From the NCBI RefSeq assembly GCF_020386635.1, contig NZ_CP081942.1, positions 3,906,001 to 3,970,000 of the forward strand: DNA of 64,000 nucleotides, in the 5' to 3' direction. Position 1 is the stretch's first letter, and every line of letters begins with the position of its first letter. This DNA comes from Pseudomonas sp. MM211 (GTDB taxonomy: Bacteria > Pseudomonadota > Gammaproteobacteria > Pseudomonadales > Pseudomonadaceae). The position numbers were made by a program, and so were the translations under genes. Of this stretch, positions 46,734 to 55,938 are shown piece after piece. Under the pieces are notes generated by a model that was not told where the DNA came from, searched no databases, and worked only from the letters and a program-made list of their open reading frames with translations.

Positions 46734-48500
46734 TCAGGTTTTCTCCACGAACTGCAACTCGGCCAGCCGCGCGTACAGCGGGTTGCTGGCGACCAGTTCG
46801 GCATGCTTGCCCAAGGCAACCAACTGCCCCTGATCAAACACGGCGATGCGATCCGCACTCTTCACCGTGGCCAGGCGGTGGGCGATCACCAAAGTAGTAC
46901 GGCCACGCATCAGCTCGGGTAGCGCCTGCTGGATCAGGTGTTCGCTCTCGGCATCGAGGGCGCTGGTGGCTTCGTCCAGCAGCAGGATCGGCGCATCCAC
47001 CAGTAACGCACGGGCAATCGCCAGGCGCTGACGCTGCCCACCTGACAAACCCAGCCCGGCATCGCCCAGGTGGGTCTGATAACCCTGCGGCAATCGCTCG
47101 ATGAACTCATGGGCATGGGCCGCCCGCGCGGCAGCTTCGACTTCTGCGCTGCTGGCATCCAGATGCCCGTAGCGGATGTTGTCCTCCACGCTGCCGAAGA
47201 ACAGCGCCGGGTGCTGGGAGACCAGTGCGAAGTTCTCGCGCAACACATGGGGATCGAGCCGATCGATCGGCAGGCCTTCGATCAGGATTCGCCCCTGCTG
47301 TGGGTCGTAGAAGCGCAGCAGCAGATCGAACAGCGTCGACTTGCCCGCCCCGGAAGGCCCGACGATGGCCAGGGTTTCGCCGGGCACGACAGTCAGATCG
47401 ATGCCCTGCAGGGCGAGGCTTTCCGGACGGGTCGGGTAGGCGAAGGACAAATCCTGTACCTCGATGCGCCCCTGCACGGGCTGCACCGGAATCAGGGCAC
47501 CTTCGAGCGGCGCATGGATCTCGTTGCGCGCGCGCAGCAATTCGCTGATGCGCTCAGCGGCACCGGCCGCACGCTGCAACTCGCCGATCACTTCGCTGAG
47601 GGTGCCGAACGAGGAGCCGACGATCAGACTGTAGAACACGAACGCGGCCAGCTCGCCACCGCTGATGCGCCCGGCGATCACGTCCATGCCACCGACCCAG
47701 AGCATCACCCCGACGGCGCCGAGCACCAGCACGATCACCACGGTGATCAGCCAGGCACGCTGAGCCACGCGTTTTCGCGCCGTGTCGAACGCGGCCTCGG
47801 CGGAAAGGCTGAAACGGCGGCGATCTTCGGCTTGATGGTTGTAGGCCTGCACCGTCTTGATCTGCCCGAGCACTTCGCTGACGTAGCTGCCAACGTCGGC
47901 GATGCGGTCCTGGCTGAGACGCGACAATTCCCGTACGCGACGGCCGAACAGCAGGATCGGCGCCACCACCAACGGCAATGCAGCGAGCACGATGGCGCTC
48001 AACTTGGGATTGGTGATCACCAGCAGGATCATGCCGCCAACCATCAGGATCAGGTTGCGCAACGCCATCGACAGCGACGAACCGATCACCGATTGCAGCA
48101 GCGTAGTGTCGGCGGTCAGCCGCGATTGGATCTCCGAGCTGCGGTTATGCGCATAGAACCCCGGATGCAAGCCGATCAGGTGATCGAATACCCGTTTGCG
48201 GATATCCGCCACTACCCGCTCGCCAAGCCAGGACACCAGGTAGAAGCGCGTGTAGGTGCCGACCGCCAAGGCCAGAACCAGCACAAAGAACAGCAGGATC
48301 GAGTGGCGCAGCGCTTCCGGCGATTGCGTGGCCAGTCCCTGATCCACCAGCAGTTTGATGCCCTGCCCCATGGACAAGGTAATGGCTGCGGTAAACAGCA
48401 ATGCCAGCAGCGCGCCGGCCACGCGCCCACGATAGGGGGCGATAAACGCCCACGACATGCGCAAGGCCTCACGGTGGCGAGAAGACAAAAACAGGTTCAT
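46734..48500 (-). CDS. ABC exporter, fused permease/ATPase (MsbA/LmrA type)
   Basis: This 588-residue half-transporter has six membrane helices in residues 1-320 (AGALLALLFTAAITLSMGQ, then LFFVLVLALAVGTYTRFYL). The ATPase follows: Walker A VGPSGAGKSTLFDLLLRF near 375, signature GLSGGQRQRLAIARALLVDAP, Walker B ILLLDEATSALDAESE, and switch His in LVIAHRLATV. Likely substrates are lipids, peptides or drugs. It does not look like the lpxK-linked MsbA, from genomic context. Similar genes beside folate or small-molecule genes in Pseudomonas are annotated only as ABC transporters. Confidence 0.9.
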   Translation of the reverse strand: MNLFLSSRHREALRMSWAFIAPYRGRVAGALLALLFTAAITLSMGQGIKLLVDQGLATQSPEALRHSILLFFVLVLALAVGTYTRFYLVSWLGERVVADIRKRVFDHLIGLHPGFYAHNRSSEIQSRLTADTTLLQSVIGSSLSMALRNLILMVGGMILLVITNPKLSAIVLAALPLVVAPILLFGRRVRELSRLSQDRIADVGSYVSEVLGQIKTVQAYNHQAEDRRRFSLSAEAAFDTARKRVAQRAWLITVVIVLVLGAVGVMLWVGGMDVIAGRISGGELAAFVFYSLIVGSSFGTLSEVIGELQRAAGAAERISELLRARNEIHAPLEGALIPVQPVQGRIEVQDLSFAYPTRPESLALQGIDLTVVPGETLAIVGPSGAGKSTLFDLLLRFYDPQQGRILIEGLPIDRLDPHVLRENFALVSQHPALFFGSVEDNIRYGHLDASSAEVEAAARAAHAHEFIERLPQGYQTHLGDAGLGLSGGQRQRLAIARALLVDAPILLLDEATSALDAESEHLIQQALPELMRGRTTLVIAHRLATVKSADRIAVFDQGQLVALGKHAELVASNPLYARLAELQFVEKT

Positions 48501-48615
48501 GGCGGGCTCGAAGGCTGATGGCAGAAGGGCTCTAGCCCATCAGATGGGGCCGCGAGCTGCAAACATCAAGCGCAGGGGCTGATCTTGGCGGCAGCCTGCT
48601 GTTGAAATTAATATA

Positions 48616-48630
48616 TGGAACTCGATTCCA
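48616..48630. promoter_or_regulatory. Interrupted palindrome upstream of the flavoprotein gene
   Basis: TGGAA-N5-TTCCA lies 32-46 bases before the ATG in AT-rich promoter sequence. The form resembles operators of the IclR family (TGGAA...TTCCA), but no such regulator is in the window. Confidence 0.45.
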
Positions 48631-48661
48631 AAAATAATCATAAGCCGCCAGGAGCCTAAAA

Positions 48662-50383
48662 ATGCCCGCCGCAACCCCCGCCCCGTTCCCTCAAGAATGC
48701 GACCTGTTGGTGGTCGGCTCCGGCGCCGCCGGGCTGGCTGCCGCAGTGACCGCCGCCTGGCACGGCCAGAAGGTCGTGCTGGTGGAAAAGGACGCGGTAT
48801 TCGGTGGCGCCACCGCCTGATCCGGTGGCTGGGCCTGGGTACCGCGCAATCCGCTGGCGCGTCGGGCCGGTATTGAAGAAGACATCGAGCAGCCGCTCAC
48901 CTACCTGCGCCATGAACTTGGCGAACATTTCGATGGCCAGCGCGTCGAGGCCTTTCTGGAAGCCTGCCCGCATATGGTGGCGTTCTTCGAACGGCATACG
49001 GCCCTGCAGTTCGCCGATGGCAACGCGATTCCCGATATGCACGGTGATACGCCGGGTGCCGCCACGGGCGGCCATCAGGTGATTGCTGCCCCCTATGATG
49101 CGCGCCAGGTGCTCGACCTGCTGCCGCGCCTGCGCAAGACCATGCCGGAAACCTCGTTCATGGGCATGCCGATTATGGCGGGTGCCGATCTAGCGGCTTT
49201 TCTCAGCATGACCCGCTCGCCAAAATCGCTGTGGCACGTGATTCGGCGCTTCAGCGCTCATCTCTACCACCTGGCCCGCTACGGCCGCGCCATGCATCTG
49301 GTCAACGGCGTCGCACTGGTCGCACGACTGGCGCGCTCGGCCGCCGACCTTGGCGTGCAGTTGATCGATTCGGCGCCCGTGGTTCGCCTGCATCAGCAGG
49401 AGGGCCGAGTCAGTGGCGCCACGATCCTGCGCAAGGATGGCGAACACTTCATCAGTGCCCGCGCGGTGGTTCTCGCCGCTGGTGGCTTTCCCAACGACCC
49501 ACTGCGTCGCCAACAGCTGTTTCCCCGCGACGCCAGCGGCCAGGACAACCTGGCGCTACCGCCCGCATCCTGCTCGGGCGATGGGCTACGCCTCGGCGAG
49601 GCACTGGGCGCCCAGGTCGACAGCCGGCTGAAGTCGCCCGTCGCCTGGGCACCGGTTTCCAAGGTGCCGCGCGGCGACGGTAGCGTCGGCCACTTCCCGC
49701 ACATCATCGAGCGTGGCAAGCCGGGCATCATCGGCGTATTGGCCAACGGCAAACGTTTCGTCAACGAGGCTCACGGCTACTACGACTATGTTTCGGCCAT
49801 GGTCGAGCAGGTGCCGGATGGGCAGGAAGTCTGTTCCTGGCTGATCTGCGACCATCGCTTCCAACGCCGCTATGGCCTGGGCTTCGCCCGCCCGGCTCCC
49901 GTGCCGCTGTGGTCGGCACTGCGCAGTGGCTACCTGCAGCGCGCTGCCACAGTGGAGCGGCTGGCGCTGCAATGCGGCATCGATCCGGTTGCCCTGGCGA
50001 CCACAGTGGCGACCTTCAATCAGCACGCACGCGCTGGTGACGATCCCGAGTTCTGCCGCGGCAGCACCGCGTTCAATCGCAAGCAGGGTGACCCGCTGCA
50101 TCCGGGGCCAAACCCCTGCGTCGCGCCAATCGAACAGGGGCCTTTCTATGCAGTCAAAGTACAACCTGGCTGCTTCGGCACGTTCGCCGGCCTGAAGACC
50201 GACGCATCGGCCCGCGTACTCGACGCCGAAGGCCTGCCGATCAGCGGCCTGTACGCCGCTGGCGCGGACATGGCCAGTGTGTTCGGCGGCCACTACCCCT
50301 CGGGCGGCATCAACCTGGGGCCCGCCCTCACCTTCGGCTACGTCGCCGCGCGCCATGCCGCTGGCATCAGCGCCTACGAATAG
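48662..50383 (+). pseudogene. FAD-dependent oxidoreductase with in-frame TGA at codon 53
   Basis: The reading frame opens at ATG 48662 (CAGGAG upstream) with an intact FAD-binding start (CDLLVVGSGAAGLAAAVTAA, then VVLVEKDAVFGGATA). It is cut by TGA at 48818-48820 and then runs open to 50383, giving 573 codons. After the stop come SGGWAWVPRNPLARRAGI and later VVLAAGGFPNDP and GGHYPSGGINLGPALTFGY. It belongs to the FAD_binding_2 group (fumarate reductase/3-ketosteroid dehydrogenase-like). Relatives have a bulky aromatic residue before SGG, so TGG to TGA is the simplest explanation. A downstream restart would lose the FAD dinucleotide site. The substrate is unknown. Confidence 0.85.
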
Positions 50384-50410
50384 TCACTCGTTGTCATCAG
50401 GAGTATTCAC

Positions 50411-51244
50411 ATGCAGGCCATCCGCAATCGTTATCAACTGAACATGCCGAAACTGGGGCTGGGCACCTGGCCCATGCGCGACGACGAATGTACCCGCGCG
50501 GTGCATCAAGCCCTGCAGATCGGCTACCGACATATCGACACCGCCACGGCCTACGAGAACGAAGCGGCAGTCGGCAAGGCGCTGGCAGAGACAGAGGTCG
50601 ACCGCGAGAAGATCCACCTGACTACCAAGGTCTGGTGGGACAAGCTGCAGCCCGATGCCATCCGCGCCTCGCTCGCCGATAGCCTGCAGGCGCTGCGCAC
50701 CGAGTACGTCGACCTGTTCCTGATCCACTGGCCAGGCAACGCCGGTAGCCTCAAAGGTGATGACCTGCACCGCGCTCTGGACACCCTCGCGGCGCTGCGT
50801 GACGAAGGCAAGACGCTGAACATCGGCGTCGCCAATTTCCCGCTGCCTCTGCTGCGTCAGAGCATCGAGGAGTTCAAGGCCCCAATCGCCGCCATTCAGG
50901 TGGAATACCACGTACTGCTCGATCAGCAACCGATGCTCGACTACGCCCGCGAACACAACCTGGCGTTCACCGCCTACTGCCCGCTGGCACGTGGCGAAGC
51001 CGCGCAATTGCCGGAAATCCGCCAGATTGCCGCCAAGCACGGCGTGTTCCCCAGCCAGGTGGTGCTGCAATGGCTGCTCGCCCAGGACAACGTGGCGGCG
51101 ATCCCCAAGGCCAGCGGCGTAGAAAACCAGCGGGCCAACCTGGCCGCTCTGGATATCCGCCTCGACGACGAAGACCGCGCGCTGATCGCCAGCCTGCCCA
51201 AAGACCGTCGCCTGGTCAGCCCGGACTTCGCACCGGCCTGGTAA
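50411..51244 (+). CDS. Aldo/keto reductase, DkgB-like
   Basis: This 277-residue NADPH-dependent reductase of the AKR family has a normal length for the 2,5-diketo-D-gluconate reductase group. The catalytic tetrad is visible: Asp and Tyr in YRHIDTATAYENEAAVG, Lys in HLTTKVWWDKL, and His in VDLFLIHWPGN. The cofactor part is AIPKASGVENQRANL. DkgB also reduces methylglyoxal and other small aldehydes. It lies 27 bases after the broken flavoprotein gene and was probably co-transcribed with it. CAGGAG precedes the start and a terminator lies after the repeats that follow. Confidence 0.88.
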   Translation: MQAIRNRYQLNMPKLGLGTWPMRDDECTRAVHQALQIGYRHIDTATAYENEAAVGKALAETEVDREKIHLTTKVWWDKLQPDAIRASLADSLQALRTEYVDLFLIHWPGNAGSLKGDDLHRALDTLAALRDEGKTLNIGVANFPLPLLRQSIEEFKAPIAAIQVEYHVLLDQQPMLDYAREHNLAFTAYCPLARGEAAQLPEIRQIAAKHGVFPSQVVLQWLLAQDNVAAIPKASGVENQRANLAALDIRLDDEDRALIASLPKDRRLVSPDFAPAW

Positions 51245-51269
51245 CAGCAGAGATCACGCTCTGAACCTA

Positions 51270-51513
51270 ACGCTCCGCGTGGGAAGACATCGAGGGACGC
51301 TCTGCGTCCTGCGCAGGCTAGGCAAAGCGGGCGCGGAGCGCCCGACCAGGCTCCCACGCTGGAGCGTGGGAGCCATCAAACGTTGCTCTGATCGTTCCTC
51401 ACGCTCCGCGTGGGAATGCATCGAGGGACGCTCTGCGTCCTGTGCAGGCTAGGCAAAGCGGGCGCAGAGCGCCCTGACCAGGCTCCCACGCTGGAGCGTG
51501 GGAGCCATCAAAA
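51270..51513. repeat. Two tandem ~112-bp copies of an ACGCTCCGCGTGGGA repeat
   Basis: Copy 1 (51270-51381) and copy 2 (51401-51513) are about 95% identical and in the same orientation. Each starts ACGCTCCGCGTGGGAA, contains GGGACGCTCTGCGTCCTG and GCGGAGCGCC-type arms, and ends in a perfect palindrome (GCTCCCACGC-TG-GAGCGTGGGAGC region). Similar elements are scattered in Pseudomonas genomes. No gene is seen between 51245 and 51631; the rest of that stretch is a terminator and GTAGCCTGGG-type repeat. Confidence 0.8.
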
Positions 51514-51514
51514 C

Positions 51515-51541
51515 AAAAGCCCCGCGTCTGCGGGGCTTCTC
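51515..51541 (+). terminator. Rho-independent terminator after the aldo/keto reductase region
   Basis: AGCCCCGC pairs with GCGGGGCT across a four-base loop, with an A-run before and TTCT after. It lies 270 bases downstream of the reductase stop, beyond the repeats. Confidence 0.75.
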
Positions 51542-51631
51542 TCGTAGCCTGGGTGGAGCAAAGCGATACCCGAGAAATACTCGAATCGCCTGGTGGAAGA
51601 AAACAGCGTCTTCCACCCTACGGAAACCTGC

Positions 51632-52030
51632 CTACGCCTTGTTCAGCGACTCCACGCCGACTTCATCCCACAGCTCCTCAGCGAGATGGAAGGTCGCGTT
51701 GGCCGCGGGAATGCCGCAGTAGATCGCGCTCTGCATGATCAATTCCTTGAGCTCCTCACGGGTCACGCCATTGTTCTTGGCAGCCTTGAGGTGCAGTTTC
51801 AATTCACCTTCGCGGTTCATGCCGATCAGCATGGCGATGGTGATCAGGCTACGCGTGTGGCGTGGCAAACCCGGGCGCGTCCAGATATCGCCCCAGGCAT
51901 GTCGGGTGATCATTTCCTGGAACTCTTCGTTGAACGGCGTCAGCTTTTCCAGGCTGCGGTCGACATGGGTATCACCCAGCACCGCACGGCGCACCTGCAT
52001 GCCAGCTTCATAGCGTTGTTTCTCGTCCAT
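51632..52030 (-). CDS. pcaC: 4-carboxymuconolactone decarboxylase
   Basis: This 132-residue all-helical enzyme of the CMD family decarboxylates gamma-carboxymuconolactone to beta-ketoadipate enol-lactone. The signature is HAWGDIWTRPGLPRHTRSLITIAMLIGMNRE (about residues 43-75), followed by GVTREELKELIMQSAIYCGIPAANATF with the conserved Cys/His region. It is the last gene of pcaIJFTBDC. An 85-base gap separates it from pcaD. CGGAG precedes the start. Confidence 0.95.
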   Translation of the reverse strand: MDEKQRYEAGMQVRRAVLGDTHVDRSLEKLTPFNEEFQEMITRHAWGDIWTRPGLPRHTRSLITIAMLIGMNREGELKLHLKAAKNNGVTREELKELIMQSAIYCGIPAANATFHLAEELWDEVGVESLNKA

Positions 52031-52115
52031 CGGTAACTCCGGTCTCTAGAATGAATCGGGGCGCGTCGCTCACGCCCCATCGATCCAGCACTCAGGCTGG
52101 ATCAGTAACGGGCAG

Positions 52116-52907
52116 TCATTCAACTTGCAGAAAATCCAGCACGCGCCGGGTGAACAACTCGCCAGCCTGCACGTTGGAGAGGTGCGCGGCGTCGAACTCG
52201 ACCAGCTCCGCACCGGCGATACGCTCCTGCATGAAGCGGCCGTGCTCCGGCGTGGTCACCGCATCGCCGGTACCGCAGACGATCAAGGTCGGCGCCTTGA
52301 TCGCAGCGATCTGCTCACGGTAATCGGCATCACGCACCGCCGCGCAGTTGGCCGCGTAGCCCTGGGGCGAGGTCTGCGCCAGCATGGTGACGATGGGATC
52401 GACCTTCTCCGGATGCTCGGCAGCGAACGGCGGCGTGAACCAGCGCTCGATGGAGGCATCGCGCAAATCGCGCATGGCCTTCTCGCCACCCTTGAGCACG
52501 GTGTCGATGCGGGTGCTCCAGATCTCATCGCTACCAATCTTGGCGGCGGTGTTGCACAGCACCAGACGCTGCAGGCGCTCGCCGGCGTTGATGCCAAACC
52601 ACTGACCGATCAAACCGCCCATGGACAGGCCGCAGAAATGCACCTTGCCGATGTTCAGCGCGTCGAGCAGCGCCAGGACGTCATGGCCGTTCTGTTCGAT
52701 GCTGTAGAAGCCGGCGCTGACCAGCGACTGGCCATGACCACGGGTGTCGTAACGCAGCACGCGAAAATGCTCGGTGAACGCCGGGATCTGCGCGTCCCAC
52801 ATGTGCAGGTTGGTGCCCAGGGAATTGGACAGCACCAGCACTGGCGCTTCCGCCGGGCCTTCGAGTTTGTAGTTCAGGTCGCCATCGGCGAGGGATACCA
52901 CAGGCAT
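52116..52907 (-). CDS. pcaD: 3-oxoadipate enol-lactonase
   Basis: This 263-residue alpha/beta hydrolase opens the enol-lactone to beta-ketoadipate. The oxyanion region is LSNSLGTNLHMWDAQ. The nucleophile Ser is in HFCGLSMGGLIGQW near residue 97. Asp is in VCGTGDAVTTPEHG and His in FDAAHLSNVQAGE. AGGAG lies well spaced before the ATG. It follows pcaB by nine bases. The length and motifs are as in characterised PcaD. Confidence 0.95.
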   Translation of the reverse strand: MPVVSLADGDLNYKLEGPAEAPVLVLSNSLGTNLHMWDAQIPAFTEHFRVLRYDTRGHGQSLVSAGFYSIEQNGHDVLALLDALNIGKVHFCGLSMGGLIGQWFGINAGERLQRLVLCNTAAKIGSDEIWSTRIDTVLKGGEKAMRDLRDASIERWFTPPFAAEHPEKVDPIVTMLAQTSPQGYAANCAAVRDADYREQIAAIKAPTLIVCGTGDAVTTPEHGRFMQERIAGAELVEFDAAHLSNVQAGELFTRRVLDFLQVE

Positions 52908-52916
52908 GACAATCTC

Positions 52917-54284
52917 CTAACAGGAAGCGGTTGTTTGACTTTGAGCCACGGCACGTTCGACCCAGCGGCGCGCCTGGCCCAGGTAATGCGCAGGGTCGAG
53001 CAGGCGATCCAGTTCTTCTGCGGACAGCTGGGCAGTGACCTCGGCATTGGCGCCAAGCACCTCACGCAGATGAGCACCCTCCTTCACCGCCTTTTTGCAG
53101 CACTGCTCGACCAGATGGTGAGCCGCGTCACGACCGATGCGTTGCGCCAGGGCGATGCTCACCGCTTCGGCCAGCACCAGGCCACGGGTCAGGTCGAGGT
53201 TGCGCGCCATGCGTTCGGCATCCACCTCGAGCCCCGGCACCACCAGCAGCGCTTGCTGCAGGGCACCGGACACCAGGCAGCAGAGCTCCGGCAGGGTTTC
53301 CCACTCGGCATGCCACAGGCCGAGGCTGCGCTCGTGCTCCTGGGGCATGGCCGCGAACATGGTGGCAACCAGGCCGGGCGCGCGGGTGGCGGCGCCGATC
53401 AGCACTGCGGCGCTGACTGGGTTGCGCTTGTGCGGCATGGTCGAGGAGCCGCCCTTGCCCGGCGCAGAGGGTTCGAACAACTCGCCGGCTTCGGTCTGCA
53501 TCAGCAGACTGAGGTCGCGGCCCAACTTGCCCAGGCTGCCGGCGATCATGCCGAGCAGGCTGGCGAACTCGACCAGGCGATCGCGCTGGGTGTGCCAGGG
53601 CTGCTCCGGCAGTTGCAGGCCCAGCTCAACCGCCAGCGCTTCGGCCACCGGCCAGGCCTTGTCGCCCAGCGCCGCCAGGCTGCCGGACGCGCCACCGAAT
53701 TGCAGGCACAGCAGGCGCGGCTTGATCTCGGCGAGGCGCTGGCGATGGCGGTCGACCGCCCCCAGCCACCCGGCGATCTTCATCCCCAAGGTCACTGGCG
53801 TGGCGTGCTGCAACCAGGTGCGTCCAGCCATGGGCGTTGCCGCATATCGCTCGGCCTGTTCGGCCAAAAGTCGGCTCAAGGCATCGAGGTCGTTTTCCAG
53901 CAGCACGATGGCGGCGCGCAGTTGCAGCACCAAGCCGCTGTCCATGGCGTCCTGGCTGGTGGCGCCGAGATGCACGTAGCGCTCGGCCTCTTCACTCTGC
54001 GCAGCGATGCGTTTGCCCAGCGCCTTGACCAGCGGAATCGCCGAATTGCCAGCGCTGCCGATGGCGATGGCCAGGGCGTCGAAATCATAGAGCTCGGCCC
54101 GGCAGGCGGCCTCGATGTCGGCGACCACTGCCGCAGGAATCACGCCGGCCGCAGCCTCGGCCCTGGCCAGCGCCGCTTCGAAGTCGAGCATGCCCTGCAC
54201 GCGGCCATGGTCGCTGAACACCTCACGCATCGGCGCACTGGTGAAGTAGGCATCGAACAACTGGCTGCAGGGCCTTGAACTCAT
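52917..54284 (-). CDS. pcaB: 3-carboxy-cis,cis-muconate cycloisomerase
   Basis: This 455-residue enzyme of the fumarase/aspartase superfamily converts beta-carboxymuconate to gamma-carboxymuconolactone. The superfamily loop is present as GKGGSSTMPHKRNPVSAAVLIGAA around residue 275. HLGATSQDAMDSGLVLQLR and GRTWLQHATPVTLGMKI mark the other active-site regions. It lies between the transporter gene pcaT (18 bases) and pcaD. The start is the ATG ending 54284 (MSSRPCSQLFDAYFTSAPMR). Confidence 0.95.
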   Translation of the reverse strand: MSSRPCSQLFDAYFTSAPMREVFSDHGRVQGMLDFEAALARAEAAAGVIPAAVVADIEAACRAELYDFDALAIAIGSAGNSAIPLVKALGKRIAAQSEEAERYVHLGATSQDAMDSGLVLQLRAAIVLLENDLDALSRLLAEQAERYAATPMAGRTWLQHATPVTLGMKIAGWLGAVDRHRQRLAEIKPRLLCLQFGGASGSLAALGDKAWPVAEALAVELGLQLPEQPWHTQRDRLVEFASLLGMIAGSLGKLGRDLSLLMQTEAGELFEPSAPGKGGSSTMPHKRNPVSAAVLIGAATRAPGLVATMFAAMPQEHERSLGLWHAEWETLPELCCLVSGALQQALLVVPGLEVDAERMARNLDLTRGLVLAEAVSIALAQRIGRDAAHHLVEQCCKKAVKEGAHLREVLGANAEVTAQLSAEELDRLLDPAHYLGQARRWVERAVAQSQTTASC

Positions 54285-54302
54285 ACTGCTGAAACTCCGT
54301 GG

Positions 54303-55619
54303 TCAATGATCATGGTGTAGGTAACTGGCCTGGCGCGGCAGACGCAAGCTGACCAGGAAGGCCAGCACCATCATGCCCGACACGTACCAGTAGAAGGTCT
54401 GCTCCAGGCCGATGGACTTCAGGCCCAGGGCCACATATTCGGCAGACCCGCCGAACAGCGCATTGGCTACCGCGTAAGCCAGGCCAACGCCCAAGGCGCG
54501 CACTTCCGGCGGGAACATCTCGGCCTTCACCAGGCCGCTTATCGAGGTATACAGGCTGACGATGGCCAGGGCCACAATGATCAGCAGGAAAGCCATCACC
54601 GGGCTGTGCACGGTCTGCAGCAGCGCCAGGATCGGCCAGGTGAAGATCGCCCCCAGGGCACCGAACCAGAGCATCGAGGTGCGTCGACCGATGCGGTCGG
54701 ACAAGGCGCCGAACAACGGCTGCATGATCATGAACAGAAACAGCGCAGCGGTCATGATGCCACTGGCGGTCTTGGCGCTCATGCCTGCCGAGTTGACCAG
54801 GTATTTCTGCATGTAGGTGGTGAAGGTGTAGAAGATCAGCGAGCCGCCGGCGGTATAGCCGAGCACTGTGAAGAAGGCTGCTTTGTGGTGCTTGAACAGG
54901 TAGGCGATGCTGCCCGATTCCTTGTTGCCGATCTGGTCTTTCTTCGCAGTCTCATCCAGCGAACGGCGCAGATAAAAGGCCACCACCGCAGCCAGGGCAC
55001 CGATCACGAACGGGATGCGCCAGCCCCAGGCACGCAGCTCATCTTCGCTGAGCAGTTGCTGCAGGATCACCACCACCAGCACGGCCAGCAATTGCCCGCC
55101 GATCAGGGTGACGTACTGGAACGACGCGAAGAAGCCGCGCTGGCCCTTGAGCGCCACTTCGCTCATGTAGGTCGCCGTCGTGCCGTATTCGCCGCCCACC
55201 GACAGGCCCTGGAACAGGCGTGCCAGCAACAGCAGCAGCGGTGCCATAGCGCCGATGCTGTCATAGGTCGGCATGAAGGCGATGGCCAGCGACCCCAGGC
55301 ACATCATCAGTACGGAGATCATCATCGAGACCTTGCGGCCGTACTTATCGGCAACCCGGCCGAACACCCAGCCACCGATTGGGCGCATCAAAAAGCCGGC
55401 GGCGAATACACCCGCGGTGTTGAGCAACTGGACGGTGGGGTCGTCGGACGGAAAGAAGGCCGGCGCGAAATAGATCGCGCAGAAGGCATAGACGTAAAAG
55501 TCGAACCACTCGACCAGGTTGCCGGAGGAAGCACCAACGATGGCGAAGATGCGCTTGCGGCGCTCTTCCGGGCTGTAGTTCGGGGCTTCGTACACCGTGC
55601 TGGCTTCAGAACTCATCAT
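54303..55619 (-). CDS. pcaT: MFS dicarboxylate transporter, PcaT-like
   Basis: This 438-residue carrier of the metabolite:H+ symporter branch (KgtP/PcaT group) has about 12 helices. MFS signature regions are [17 protein letters not shown] between helices 2 and 3, and [15 protein letters not shown] in the second half. [22 protein letters not shown] at the N-terminus is diagnostic of the group. In P. putida PcaT takes up beta-ketoadipate. Its place inside the pca cluster supports the same role. The start may be either of two adjacent ATGs (55619 or 55616). Confidence 0.88.
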   Translation of the reverse strand: MMSSEASTVYEAPNYSPEERRKRIFAIVGASSGNLVEWFDFYVYAFCAIYFAPAFFPSDDPTVQLLNTAGVFAAGFLMRPIGGWVFGRVADKYGRKVSMMISVLMMCLGSLAIAFMPTYDSIGAMAPLLLLLARLFQGLSVGGEYGTTATYMSEVALKGQRGFFASFQYVTLIGGQLLAVLVVVILQQLLSEDELRAWGWRIPFVIGALAAVVAFYLRRSLDETAKKDQIGNKESGSIAYLFKHHKAAFFTVLGYTAGGSLIFYTFTTYMQKYLVNSAGMSAKTASGIMTAALFLFMIMQPLFGALSDRIGRRTSMLWFGALGAIFTWPILALLQTVHSPVMAFLLIIVALAIVSLYTSISGLVKAEMFPPEVRALGVGLAYAVANALFGGSAEYVALGLKSIGLEQTFYWYVSGMMVLAFLVSLRLPRQASYLHHDH

Positions 55620-55938
55620 GGATACTCACTGGTAAGGAACGGGACAGTTCCCTACTCCGACTCACATGTAACCAAATGATTCGAGCATTATTGCCCGGCT
55701 GATTGCTCACCACGGTATCGGACACGGCGGCGTGGAGCCCTGTCCGATACCGAAGCAAACAAACTCTGGGACCTGTAGGCATATCGCCGGATTGTTAGCG
55801 GCCGTCGATTTTAGTGGGCTAAAGCCCACCCTACGAAAGACAAGCACCCGACGTAACCGTAGGGTGGGCCGGGCGGCGATCCGCTTCAGCCCACCAATCA
55901 GCGCATAAGCAAGGCCATTTTGGCCGACCTACAGGTTT
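55620..55938. repeat. 319-bp pcaF-pcaT gap with GTAGGGTGGGC inverted repeats
   Basis: No gene is seen. GTGGGCT-AA-AGCCCAC at 55814-55829 forms a hairpin. GCCCACCCTACG at 55824-55835 faces CGTAGGGTGGGC at 55858-55869. These belong to the same repeat type as the segment at 31877. The gap splits an otherwise tightly packed pca operon, so downstream genes may have a separate promoter near 55640-55760, which I cannot define. Confidence 0.6.

Noticed and set aside
46734..48500. Calling the ABC exporter msbA
   Set aside because: Motifs fit the broad LmrA/MsbA class only, and no lipid A gene is adjacent.
48818..48820. TGA in the flavoprotein gene as a selenocysteine codon
   Set aside because: The family has no known selenoprotein members, an aromatic residue is expected at this place, and I see no convincing SECIS-type hairpin just downstream.
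51270..51513. CRISPR array in the repeat region
   Set aside because: There are only two long copies, each internally palindromic, with a 19-base gap and no spacer pattern.
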